Shown here piece by piece: positions 43,884 to 53,729 of a stretch of DNA of 64,000 bases. Under the pieces are notes generated by a model. The model did not search any database and had not been told where the DNA came from. It saw only the letters and a program-made list of their open reading frames with translations. The translations under genes were made by a program, and so were the position numbers. Source of the DNA: Acanthococcus lagerstroemiae (taxonomy: Eukaryota > Arthropoda > Insecta > Hemiptera > Eriococcidae); assembly GCA_031841125.1 (NCBI GenBank), contig CM063108.1, positions 7,857,683-7,921,682 of the forward strand, read 5' to 3'. Every line of letters starts with the position of its first letter. Position 1 is the first letter of the stretch.

Positions 43884-45689
43884 CCGAGCGCCCATCGGGA
43901 TAGTATATACTGTACCTGAAAAGTTTCTTTCCCCCTCAACAGTTTAAAACTTGTTGATTTTTTCGCGTCAACATTTGCAACGCTTTTGGTGTTCGCCTCC
44001 TCGATAAATTTGCTTCGCTACGGCCCTGACCCCAAGATAACTGACGCAATTTATCGCTGTCAGTGACCCCTCGGTCGCTGAAATCAACCTGCTAATAAAT
44101 TGTACCACCCTTGGAGCGTGACCGGCGTCCCCGCTAATTGCGGCACGAAGACGATTCCGCGATCGCGGCAAGTCACTCGTCCCACCTACAAGAGGACACT
44201 CGATCCGCGAAAATCATCACCATCGACGATACACGATCCGCGCGCAGTTCGCGACGAGCGAATTGCTTTTATAAATTACAATTACAAATCGCGTCTAAAT
44301 TACTCTCGTATTACGGTTTAATTACGCCTTATGCAACGGTTTACGCCGATCGCGTTTCGCGTAAACACGTTCACACCAGATAGGATGAGATGAGACCAGA
44401 CCAGACCAGACGAGGCTGGTCGAACCAAAACCGGCCCGGCTTTGATGTATTATCCGATTATGCGAATGAGCCGTCAACCAGTTGAATTATAGATCAAACG
44501 CTCTCGGTTCGACGACTAGCACGTCGATATATTCGCGCTGGAGACCGCTGGAGTGCTGGAGTGCTGGACACAATACGACCCGACACGGCGCTGGCGCATC
44601 GGCACCGCGCGTCCACAAGCGACGAGCTCTTCACGAACTGGCACTTCAGAGCTGACGCATTCACGCGCTCCGAACGATGATGACTCTCTCAGTGTCCCAT
44701 CGACAATGCCACCCGCAATGGTCGAGTCAATTTATTTATTAGATTCTGATACATTAAACTGTAACCCATTATATCAAATGGTTTTTCCTTTGTATCGAGC
44801 TCGCGAACCTTTATGGGATTTCATCAAATCAACTTCGCCACAATCGTTCTACACACGAAGAGCTGTACTCTGCTCGTCAAGATGAAGAAGAAGAATCACG
44901 ATGCACGAACTCGATCGCGATACCGTTTTTTCGTTATTGCATTCTTTTAATTCTCGTATGCTGTGTGTATAGGTACGACGGATACAGACGCACACATCAA
45001 TACCTGAAAAGCGTCGGAGAGAGAGAGGATGCTGGTCATACGTGGAGAGAGATAACAGGAGAAACACTTTTTATAATTACGGCCACGCAACTATGTACGT
45101 AGAACTCAGGCCTTACGTGAAGCTTTGGCAAGCAACGTACCTATAATGTGATCGCACGTGAAGACGGACGAGGGCACGTAGTATGTGCCGGAAAAAAAAA
45201 AAAAAGGTTAACGTGTAAAGTCGCATGATTAGAGGCGAGACAGAGAGAGAACTTTCACACCGATAGGGCCCGCAGAACCGGGAATTAATGTCATCGGGCG
45301 AGCAAAAAGTATCACGCCTACGGTCAGCCCTCGCGTGTTTCATGATGAATGGAGGATTAACGCGCGTGTGTATGCGCGCGTGAATACGTGACACACGACG
45401 GTCGCGATCATACAGGTGGCAAAGATGATTACCCACAAGGGCCGAGTGCGAATACCTCTGTAACCGCATCCGAGTGATTCGAAGTCGATATTCGATAATC
45501 CGCCTCTCCGGCACTCGACTAACGCCGTCACATGCCGGCGGTGCCGGCTGCATCAGCAAGTTTCAACGCGGAAAAACCCGTGTGAAAGTGTATGCTGGCC
45601 TAATGCAAACGATAAGTCTACATTTTACGCGATTCCAAAGCCACGTGATAAAACGATGTTCGGAGTAAAAGTTCTGCGGCAGATTGGTA
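43884..45689. other. CpG-rich unique DNA, possible host regulatory region
   Basis: 44080-45560 is rich in CG dinucleotides and contains frames on both strands (for example 44553-44885 and 45113-45559) without recognisable domains. A short CCAGA repeat lies at 44392-44410. Promoter function is possible but unsupported. Confidence 0.35.
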
Positions 45690-45862
45690 AGGTGCTCCTC
45701 TGCACTCGCCCAGCCAACCGCAGGCAAAAGGACTCAATGGCGAGTGGACCCGAGCGCTAATACGTGACCTCGGTCAATGGGCAAACAGGTCTTATGAGGA
45801 ACTGAATTTCCACCTGACCCAAGTCCTGAGCGGCCACGGATGCTTCAGCACTTAGTGCCTTT
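45690..45862 (-). repeat. Dispersed GC-rich repeat segment shared with 5955-6065
   Basis: The reverse complement reads GCTGAAGCATCCGTGGCCGC then TCAGGACTTGGGTCAGGT and later TAGCGCTCGGGTCCACTCGC. This parallels GCCGAAGCACCCGTGGCCGC, TCAGGACTTGAGTCAGGT and CAGCGCTCGGGTCCAGTCGC in copy D of the GC-rich retroposon. The homology covers about 150 bp, and flanks differ. Confidence 0.65.
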
Positions 45863-46164
45863 TCATACGGACGTCCAATATCGTGTCGGTATCGGTGATC
45901 AGATTCTTGAGACACGTACTACAATGAGACGTTTTCACACGTGCTTTCTATCAACCTTTCCCAAGATACTGCACCGATATCGGCGTCGGCTGAATATCGG
46001 CCGATGAGTTCAAAGATACACGTTTACATTGATGCTCTCACGCGACAGAACCGGTCTGTCACCGATAATCTGATTTTGGGTAGTTCTGATGTGGTGGTAC
46101 AAATCAAAAATTCTGTGCACCGTGATCTTGACAGACAATAATCTCTGCCATATTGAAAATTCAA

Positions 46165-46919
46165 CATCAGCGCTTCAGAACCAAAAACCCCGAACAGACA
46201 GATCCAAAACCCCAGAACGAACAGCCACCGCATATCTTATCTATACAGACATCTCCACTTTCCAGCTACCTCAAATCCTCAACATCACCACAGTAGAAAC
46301 CATTACAATTTATCAATGCCTGCTGAGCCTTCCAAAATACTGCTCATCCTTCCTAATATCCACCGATTCTGAGTTAATCAGTCATATCCACCACTTCCTC
46401 CACCATCTCTCGGTACACAACGTCGAGGTCATCTTCATCTGGATCCCAAGCCACTGCGGCATCATTGGACATGATATCACCAACGCAGCTGCCAGAGCCG
46501 AGCCCGAGGCCACAATCCCCATACTTCACCCCGACGACCTCAAAATGTATCTCCAACACCCATCCAAAGAATTATGGAACACTGAATGGAAACACCTCAC
46601 AGAAAACAAAGTCCGCCAAATCAAAGAAAACTGCTACGACTGGACCAGAATTATTGGAAACATAAGCCCAAATCGCACCATCGAAACCGCTATCAGCAGA
46701 ATCCTTCTTGGCCACACAAAAATAACACATGAACACATATACCTACGCCAACCTCCACCCAATTGCGATACCTGCCACTCTCAACTCACCATCCAACACA
46801 TCATCAATAGCTGCACCAAATATCACCGAAACACCAACCCGGACAACCTACTTAAGCTACAGAATTTACCACTACTAATCGATTTCCTAGTTCAGAACTG
46901 TATACTACACCTAATTTAA
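46165..46919 (+). pseudogene. RNase H and C-terminal zinc-knuckle region of an I-type non-LTR retrotransposon
   Basis: The frame holds an RNase H1-like domain: LIYTD (first Asp), TTVETITIYQCLLSLP (Glu), FLISTDSELI (Asp), VEVIFIWIPSHCGIIGHDIT (His and last Asp). The tail follows: LGHTKITHEHIYLRQPPPNC then DTCHSQLTIQHIINSCTKYH, the CxxC...HxxxxC motif of I/R1/Ingi-group elements. Between IYTD and FQLP about 20 residues appear to be missing, which removes the first beta hairpin. The frame is open to TAA at 46919, and an A-rich tail follows (47024-47037). RT and endonuclease are absent, so this is a 5'-truncated copy. The ATG at 46089 belongs to flanking DNA. RNase H would remove element RNA during cDNA synthesis. 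Confidence 0.8.
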
Positions 46920-47039
46920 ATCTTAAGATGTATACCGCTTACCTATAACCCTAAAATCCAAACTCTGTAATTATTGTAACTCCATATCGAGACCATAGCC
47001 GTTAGGCATTAAATGTTTCGTTAGTAAAAATAAAAAAAT

Positions 47040-48060
47040 TCAAGAATTTCAAGAATTTTGAACACATACAGAGTCTTCTCTCAAGCAAGTTTTCAAAAGT
47101 CTTAAACTCGTTTTCATTAGTTTCAAGTCTTGAGGAATCTTCAGGGACGTACCGAAGAGTTTTTTCCGGAGAGGAGGGGGGGGGTAAAAATTGTGAAAGT
47201 CCCAACTGACTTCACTCAGAATCCCAAGTATCTAAGCAAAGAAAGAGGGGGGAAAACTCACCTTTTGATCTGTTGGATTTTTTCAACTGACTCAACTCAA
47301 AATTCCCGAGTTGATCAAAGCAAAAGAAGAAAAACCTTTTTAACTTGTTGGGCTTTCCCAACTTCTCAACTCAATTTTCAAGTATCAAAGCAAAAGAAGA
47401 AAAACCTTTTGACTGATTGGGTTTTCTCAACTTCTCAACTCAATTCCCAAGTATCAAAGCAAAAAAAAAAAACTTTTCATAACTTGTTAGATTTTTCCAA
47501 CTGCTGAGTATAAAATTCCTACGGGGGAGGGGGTAAGTTGCCCCCTGCCCCCTATCGGCACGTCCCTTGGAATCTTCATGTTATGATCTAGTCTTGAAGA
47601 GTCCTGATCAAATCAAAAAGAGTCCGAAAGAATCTTCGGCAAGTATTGAAGAGTCACGAAGAGTCTTAAACAATCTTAAACGAGTATTACAGAAGTTTGG
47701 AAAAACCTTTTAAAGACCGTCTACTGGTTCTCAACAAGAATGGAAGACTTCTTATTAGTCGTGGATCAGTCTTGGAGGAACTTAATAAAGTTTGGATGAG
47801 CGGTAGGAAGTCTTAAATGAGTATTAAATAATCAGTGAGTCTTGAACAAGAGTCCGGGATAGACTTGAATAAGCATATTATTTTCAAGGAGTTGTAGAGT
47901 CTCATATGAAATCTTGAAAAGACATAAAGGTTCTAAAGTCTTAAAACAAGTTTTGAATGATTACGGAAAGACTCAAATTAGGTTTGGAAGATGTTTGAGG
48001 AGCTTATAACAAGTCTGGGAGAGTGTGACAGATTCTTGTATGAGCATTGAAGATTGAAGA
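47040..48060. repeat. Degenerate AAGAGTCTTAA-type repeat array
   Basis: AGTCTT, GAGTCT and GAGTCC words recur every 15-30 bp, intermixed with TTGAAG/TTAAA spacers over about 0.6 kb. This is the same vocabulary as 15655-16165 on the opposite strand. A hAT MITE (47142-47568) interrupts it, and its TSD GGAATCTT derives from the array. Confidence 0.5.
47142..47568 (+). mobile_element. hAT MITE with internal minisatellite, copy 2
   Basis: The termini are CAGGGACGTACCGAAGAG and CTATCGGCACGTCCCTT, with a perfect 8-bp TSD GGAATCTT (47134-47141 and 47569-47576). It contains four 68-80-bp internal units (CCCAAGTATC-AAAGCAAAAG-AGAAAAACCTTTT...CAACTTCTCAACTCAATT). The copy at 27528 has three units and the one at 16647 has about one. 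Non-coding despite a 125-codon frame. Confidence 0.9.
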
Positions 48061-48103
48061 GTTTTAGCTAGGCTGAAGAATTGTTTCCGTTTCTCTCCGA
48101 CCT

Positions 48104-48397
48104 GATGCGCAAAATACCGCCAGTTACCCGGGGAACTAAAGGGGAATCAAGGGGAACTGCGACCGGTTTCTGGGTAATCTGAGGGTAACCGCAGGTTGCA
48201 AATGGGTAACTTTTCCGTGCATAACTAGAGGGTAACTGATTGCGTATCAGGATGCGCAAACTCCCGCCAGTTACCAGAGTAACTAAAGGGGAACTAAGAA
48301 TACTTGATGGGTTTCTGGGTAATCTAAGGGTAACTAAAGGTTGCAAATGGGTAACTTTTCCACGGGTAACTAGATGGTAACTGACTGCGCATCGGGG
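48104..48397 (+). repeat. Two-copy 147-bp tandem repeat rich in GGTAACT
   Basis: GATGCGCAAAATACCGCCAG at 48104 recurs at 48251 as GATGCGCAAACTCCCGCCAG. Each unit has GTTTCTGGGTAATCT, then GGTTGCAAATGGGTAACTTT and GGTAACTGA, and the second unit ends with TGCGCATCGG. The GGTAACT word occurs many times within the units, so they may themselves derive from a shorter repeat. The ORF on the minus strand is a by-product. Confidence 0.8.
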
Positions 48398-48984
48398 AGG
48401 GATTATATTAAATGGTACAGGAGCGGATTTATCGTATAAGTTATCGGGATATTTCCTGGTGGACCGATTTAGTTTATCCAAGGTATATGGGCCGGTCAAT
48501 TTAGGAATTTTGAGCCGCTGCAATAAGCGGGAGGGAGAGAAGAGGAAGAGGAGATATGGTGGAGGGATAGTAAAAATGAAAAGGTAGACTGATGCAGTAG
48601 CATTTTCCCAGTAACGTTTTAGGTCCTAATCGACCCGTGGGTACAGCGATGAGCATAAAAAATCCGCTGAATCGGGAATTCAGTGATTTGAATAAACTGA
48701 GAACATTTAACAGAAGCTGAACATAATAGAAAATAACAGTCAGCGGTATAAATAATTCAAAATTTCAAGTATTTTGCTCTTATCTACTCACTCAATCACC
48801 ATCAAAATGATCTAAGTACTCAGGAAGCGAGGAAAAAGGGGATGAAAAGTAGGTATAATTCTTACGTATATCAAATTGCCTCTCCCAGAATTGATTCCTG
48901 GATCTGCTATTGAGCTAATGTTATATTAGGACTGTACAGTTATACATGGGTAAAATCGATCGCCATTTTAATTGTGGAAAGTTA

Positions 48985-50420
48985 CTTTAAAATTTGTCAT
49001 AAAGAGTTGGGGGAATGACAGACGAGAATTTCAAAACTAACTTAATGTACGTGTTGAAGAGCGCTTTCAATGATTCAGAATTTTTGTAATTGATTCCATT
49101 CCTTTTTGTAAACCCTACAATTTTTTTACATTTTAATATTATATAATCAACGTGCGTGTTAATATATAATTTAACTTCTAAAATAACTCCTAAATCCCTA
49201 ACAAAACCCACCTCACGTAGTTCTACGGTATGTATTTTGCAATTGAAGTGAATTGATTGTCTTCTCCTGGAGAAACTAATTTTTACGCATTTAGAGATTG
49301 AATTGAAGAAGATTTCCTTCACTTCACTGGCTTATTTTATCAAGATCACGCTGCAGATATTCAGATTAATGCAGTCCTTCTTTAACTTTTTTTTTTTTTT
49401 GTATAGATACCTTCATAATATCTGCATAAAATGAAATTTTCAATGATAGGGCACGGCCATATATATGAACTCCAGATAGGCTTCTGTAGTACCTAGAAAT
49501 TGTTCCCTTATACTCCACGCATTGTGTTCTGTTATTTGGTACAAATCAAAAAAGTCAACTAAATTGCGAGAAAAACCCATGCCATGTAATTTCTTGATAT
49601 TGCTAAAGGTGTCAAAAACGTTTGAAAAATCTGTGTAGATGGTGTCAATTTGAATACTCCGGGAAAAGCTATCGCAAATATCATTTGTGAAATTGAATAG
49701 GTTTGTTGAAATTGAGTAACCTTCTCGGCAACCAAGTTGAGAATGAGATAACAAATTTTTTGTTTGATAGTACAGATATTTATGCAATACGATCTCGAAG
49801 ACTTTGATAGCAAGAGGAATCAGGGATACCGGGTGATACCATTGATTTTATCAGATTTATGCAAAGGAATAACCTTCGACTTTTTCCGAATATCAGAAAA
49901 AACACCAGTCTCTAGGACCATAATATTATATAAATAAGTCAGTGGGGTGACTAAAAGGTCAGAGCATGCTCGAAAAACATAGGGTGGAATATGGTCCGGA
50001 CCACGGGAGGGTTTTGGCTCCAGTTTTTGCTAGTATTCTCGATATCTCTCTCCGTGAAGGCTCTTACTGAAATTGGACCTCCTCCCCCAACATCACCCCC
50101 TATATACACACTGCTTTCTGAGATGTGAGTTCCATCACTGTCACTGAAAACGCTGGAAAAAATAATTTGCAAATGACTCTGCTGTGTTAATGTACGCAGA
50201 TTTGTTTATCTAACGTAAACAACTCTGTACCACATCTATTGCTACGCCTTTCAGCAATATCTCGCCAGAATTCCTTTGGCTGCTGCTTGCTGCTTCATGT
50301 TTGCCTCTAATTTTGCCTTGTATTCTATCTATGTTTTTCAAATTCGAGGCGAGAGGTCTTTTTTTCAACTTTTTATGGAAGCAAAACTTCTTCCTCAACT
50401 TCTGGATAGTTTCAGACGTA
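48985..50420 (-). pseudogene. Jockey/CR1-like non-LTR retrotransposon, minus strand, degenerate
   Basis: Reading from 50400 downward, the linker comes first (MRKKFCFHKKLKKRP, then EFWRDIAERR in a second frame). The RT start follows (EPKPSRGPDHIPPYVFRACS, DLLVTPLTYLYN, VFSDIRKKSKVIPLHK). Then come IQIDTIYTDFSNVFDTFSNI, LHGMGFSRNLVDFF and, after a gap, KCVKISFSRRRQSIHF and VRDLGVILEVKLYINTHVDY then IILKCKKIVGFTKRNG. The YADD box and the GVPQGS box are lost between 49440 and 49330. It is related to, but clearly diverged from, the copy at 29145. Many frameshifts and stops. Confidence 0.7.
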
Positions 50421-50499
50421 AACCAGATGGGGTACTTCTTACGTCCTCCTGTGCTTTTTCGTTGAACCGTAACAGTGAGGATATCTGTATGAAATATAC

Positions 50500-51900
50500 A
50501 TCTTCAGCAAATTAGAAAAATCAGCTGTACTGGAGTTTAATATACGCTTTACACGACTTGACAGTTCGATACCTCTAACATACGACGTTACTTTGGTTCA
50601 TGATTCCCTTTTTTGAAAATCGAAATCATTCGAGTATTCGGTTCATGGTTTAAAATCACCTCATCTTAGAAGAATGAATACTCGAAAACGGTAAGTTCAT
50701 CAAATTATTTTTCTAGTGTGACCACTGATTTCCCTTGAGTAAAGAGTGCTTGAGCAAGTCTCTAGTCGACACTCGACAGTCGTGCGCAAGAAGCCGAAAC
50801 CCGAGATGTAGGCCTACATCAACTACTCGAGCAAATTCTTAAATTATTCTCACCCATACAATCTAACACTGGCGGTCTCTTTTACATCGAGTCGACTACC
50901 CACGGATGAGTCATCCAGTCGAGTGCGTTAAATATCGGCTCGAGTGGCCGAGTATTTTATGCAGGCCCTCGTCGGTCAAGATTCTCCAAAATACGGAAAC
51001 TCGACCCAGCAAAGTGCATCGTGCTGTTCGCTTCACTATTTTTATACCGCACTATACAGCGTGCGCGTTAGCGGAGGACGTTATGGTTTTATGCTAATAC
51101 CGAAACCGGTCATTCACTTGACGAGCACGCATATTTTACCATAAATTGTAAATATTGACCTATATACACGCCGCGCCGGGCCGATAATTAATAGGTTACG
51201 CTTAGGCTGCGTTTAGAAATGTATGCAAATAATACGTAACGAGCTACCATCTATTTTATATTTATCATTTCTTTTATTTTATTTTTCGCTGCTTCTTGCG
51301 GGGGGGGGGGGGGAAACTGAAAAAAAGATTTACTACATATGTCGTGTTTGTAAATTAACAACGTTTATGTATGTACGTTTTGAAGGTGCGCGTGCCGGTA
51401 CAGCCGCCCCTGCTGTACCCGCGAAAATACCGCAGTGAGTCTCGAAAGTGGCAGCTGCCTTGCTTCCTCTGATGAGTACGTCGAACCGGGATGAATAATC
51501 GCGATCGCGACGCGTTAATTCGAGAAGAAGAAAAAATCGCTCGAACCAGTGACCAAGTAAACCGTGCAATGTGGTCGAGATGTATAAGCGCGTATCCAAG
51601 TCAAGGTTGAGGGCGATGGCGGGATGTTCAAGGGAAACCCGGCCGAGAGTCGGCGTATTCTTTACCATAGTATGGTTTTCGCAAATAAGATGGGCGAGGT
51701 GGAGTGCGTGCTTACTCGACGGCATCCATGTTTATCTGAGCACGTTTCATTTTCAGTGCGCTGTCTGCATGTGAGTGATGGGTCAGTTTGCGAGCGAAGC
51801 TGTACAATATTCAAAAGTGTCGGATGAACGGAAATGAACGCTACTTGTTCGCGTTTTTTCCGTTCATGATGACGTCATATGCACGAATGACATCAAGATC
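50500..51900. other. No recognised feature
   Basis: CG-containing mixed DNA. A G14 run lies at about 51299. Frames at 50906-51144 and 51333-51827 have no domains. Confidence 0.35.
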
Positions 51901-51904
51901 GCTA

Positions 51905-52432
51905 TCGCAAACAAATGCTTGAACCAATGCTCAAACAAATGTTTGAACAAAATACTTGAACAAAAGCTTGAACGAATGCTTGAACAAACGCTTGAGCAAA
52001 TATTTGAGCAAATGCTTGAACAATCGGCTGAACAAATGCCTGAACAAACACTTGACCAAATGATTGAGCAAAAACATTCGAACAAATCATTGAACAAACA
52101 TTTGAACAAATATCTATACAAATGTTGAAACAATCACCTGAACAAACCCCTGCACAAACACTTAACCAAATGATTGAGCAAAAATGTGTGTACAAATATG
52201 TGAACAAATGCTTGAACAAACACTTGAACAAATGATTGATTAAACGTTTGAACAAATGGTGAAACAATCGCCTGAGCAAACCCCTGAACAAACACTTGAA
52301 CAAAATGTGAGCAAATGCTTGAACAAATTCTTGAACAAATATTTGAACAAAGGTTGGAACAGACGCTTGAGTAAATGCTCGAATGAATGCTTGGACGAAT
52401 ACTTGAACAAACACTTGAACAAACAGTGAGAA
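51905..52432. repeat. 12-bp minisatellite with higher-order units
   Basis: About forty tandem copies of (CAAATGCTTGAA)-type dodecamers. Within them a longer unit starting CAATC(G/A)(G/C)CTGA(A/G) and running through CAAACACTTGA(C/A) and CAAATGATTGA recurs at 52021, 52131 and 52265, giving 110- and 134-bp higher-order periods. Because 12 is a multiple of three, the array is open in several frames and generates long artefactual ORFs on the minus strand (51902-52414, 51864-52133). No gene is called. Confidence 0.9.
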
Positions 52433-52639
52433 TCAATATGTGCTTGTATGGGTAAGAGCAATGTTAGTGTCACAAGTGTGAATCCCTCCTGTCGCGCCCC
52501 GCCCTACATTTAAATTGAACATAAGCCACCGTGACCGCGTTTATTTCCCTTCACTCGTTATTCAATGAATTGGAAATGAACAAACGGCAAACAAATATGA
52601 ATTCGTTCGTTCAGCACCTCTTATGATCGTATATCGCCG

Positions 52640-52985
52640 TTGTGACTATCTATCCCAGTGAAAATGTACAGGAATTAGATCACTGGTTTCTGATTGTATG
52701 CTACGAACTTCACTGTTGAAAGAACTTTCTGGAAATATTCAGTTCGCACACTGGCATTCTTCAGTTCTGGGTCGTATGCTGAAAGGCTAGATTGAGGCAG
52801 AGGTAGACACAAAGGGTAGCTACAAATAACAGGGAAAATTGCCTCCCTAGCGACGAATCGTAATTTTTGGTAGCAAAGATGGAAAATGCTTCCAAATCTT
52901 AAAAAATGATGCTTGCAGTTTGCGAACAATTCTCAACAAGTTGATAAATATGCGAGAGAAAAGATAAAAGGGGAGATGAATGAAG
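52640..52985. other. Unassigned 84-codon minus-strand frame
   Basis: A minus-strand frame (52929-52675) ends SSLSAYDPELKNASVRTEYF then QKVLSTVKFVAYNQ, with an acceptor-like CTCAATCTAG just before its second half. The text looks protein-like, but I recognise no family and see no partner exons. It could be part of the adjacent hAT fossil on the other strand or a host exon. Confidence 0.25.
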
Positions 52986-52989
52986 TCGT

Positions 52990-53550
52990 GAAAGAGGAAG
53001 CCAATAAAGCCTGAGAAATACTCCTTACATTATGCCTACCAGTTTCGACGTCAAACACAACTAGCAGCAGTACAGAGAAATACTTTCGTGTGTCTGTTCA
53101 TATTTCTCTGTTAGATTAAATGATTGCAGATTTTGAACAGAGGTTCGTTGCTGCTACTTGTCATTTTATCTACTCATATATGTCTGATCTGTAGTCAAAG
53201 GACATAACCAAAATAAATAGAGTCAGCAGTTGTCTAGTAATCATTTTGATCCAATATTAGGTTTAGACAGGAAGTCAGGCCATAGATTACTTCAAGGAAA
53301 TGTAAGTATCATTATAGCAGAAGAAGTGGCAAGAAGTTGACAGAACAGATTTGCCAATAACTGTCCTCAAAGCCTTAGATGATTTCGATCAAGAAGTACT
53401 TCTAATTATCAACGGTTTCCTATCGATTTTGGCAACCCCCCTGTAAGTAATGCCATGGTCGAATGATCGGTTTCTACTTTGCACCGATTAAGACCGTGGA
53501 TTTGGTCTACTATGACTGAGAACCGTCTTTATGAGTATTCATGAAGGTAT
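52990..53550 (+). pseudogene. C-terminal part of a hAT-family transposase
   Basis: A single plus-strand frame with stops reads KYFRVSVHISLLD-x-MIADFE then QRF. This resembles the YYR-x-SIFIP(Y/F)LD-x-(V/F)I-x-(E/Q)L-RF segment of hAT/ZMYM-like transposases. Further on it reads KKWQEVDRTDLPITVLKALD then GFLSILATPPVSNAMVE-x-SVST, LHRLRPWIWSTMTENRL. This second stretch is the hAT dimerisation domain (LATLPVS-A-(V/A)ERSFS-LRRLK). About five stops separate and interrupt the segments. The catalytic N-terminal half is not visible. Directly downstream is a short hAT MITE. Confidence 0.7.
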
Positions 53551-53552
53551 AG

Positions 53553-53719
53553 CAGTGGCGTAGACAGGTGTGACATGGACCTCCGTTGCGACTTTGTCAA
53601 AATGTGGTTTTACTGAATGTAGCACCCCCTCTAACACCATCTCTCCCGTTTTTAAGAAGCGACCCCTATTCTCCCTTCCCCCTCGAACACTAGACTGGCT
53701 ACGCTAAACTACGCTACTG
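53553..53719. mobile_element. 167-bp hAT-like MITE
   Basis: The left end CAGTGGCGTAGACAGG and the right end (reverse complement CAGTAGCGTAGTTTAG) are short inverted termini. The flanking octamers AGGTATAG and AGGTCTCA match at 5 of 8 bases. A similar GGCTACGCCACT terminus lies at about 2357-2370. It follows the hAT transposase remnant. Confidence 0.5.
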
Positions 53720-53729
53720 AGGTCTCATA

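Noticed and set aside
44553..45559. Overlapping ORFs in the CpG-rich block as host exons
   Set aside because: Several frames on both strands are open at once, as expected from composition. No splice sites or domains support a choice.
51902..52414. Long minus-strand ORFs rich in Cys-Ser-Ser, Phe-Val-Gln or Leu-Phe-Lys repeats
   Set aside because: They are translations of the 12-bp minisatellite, which is open in several frames because its period is divisible by three.
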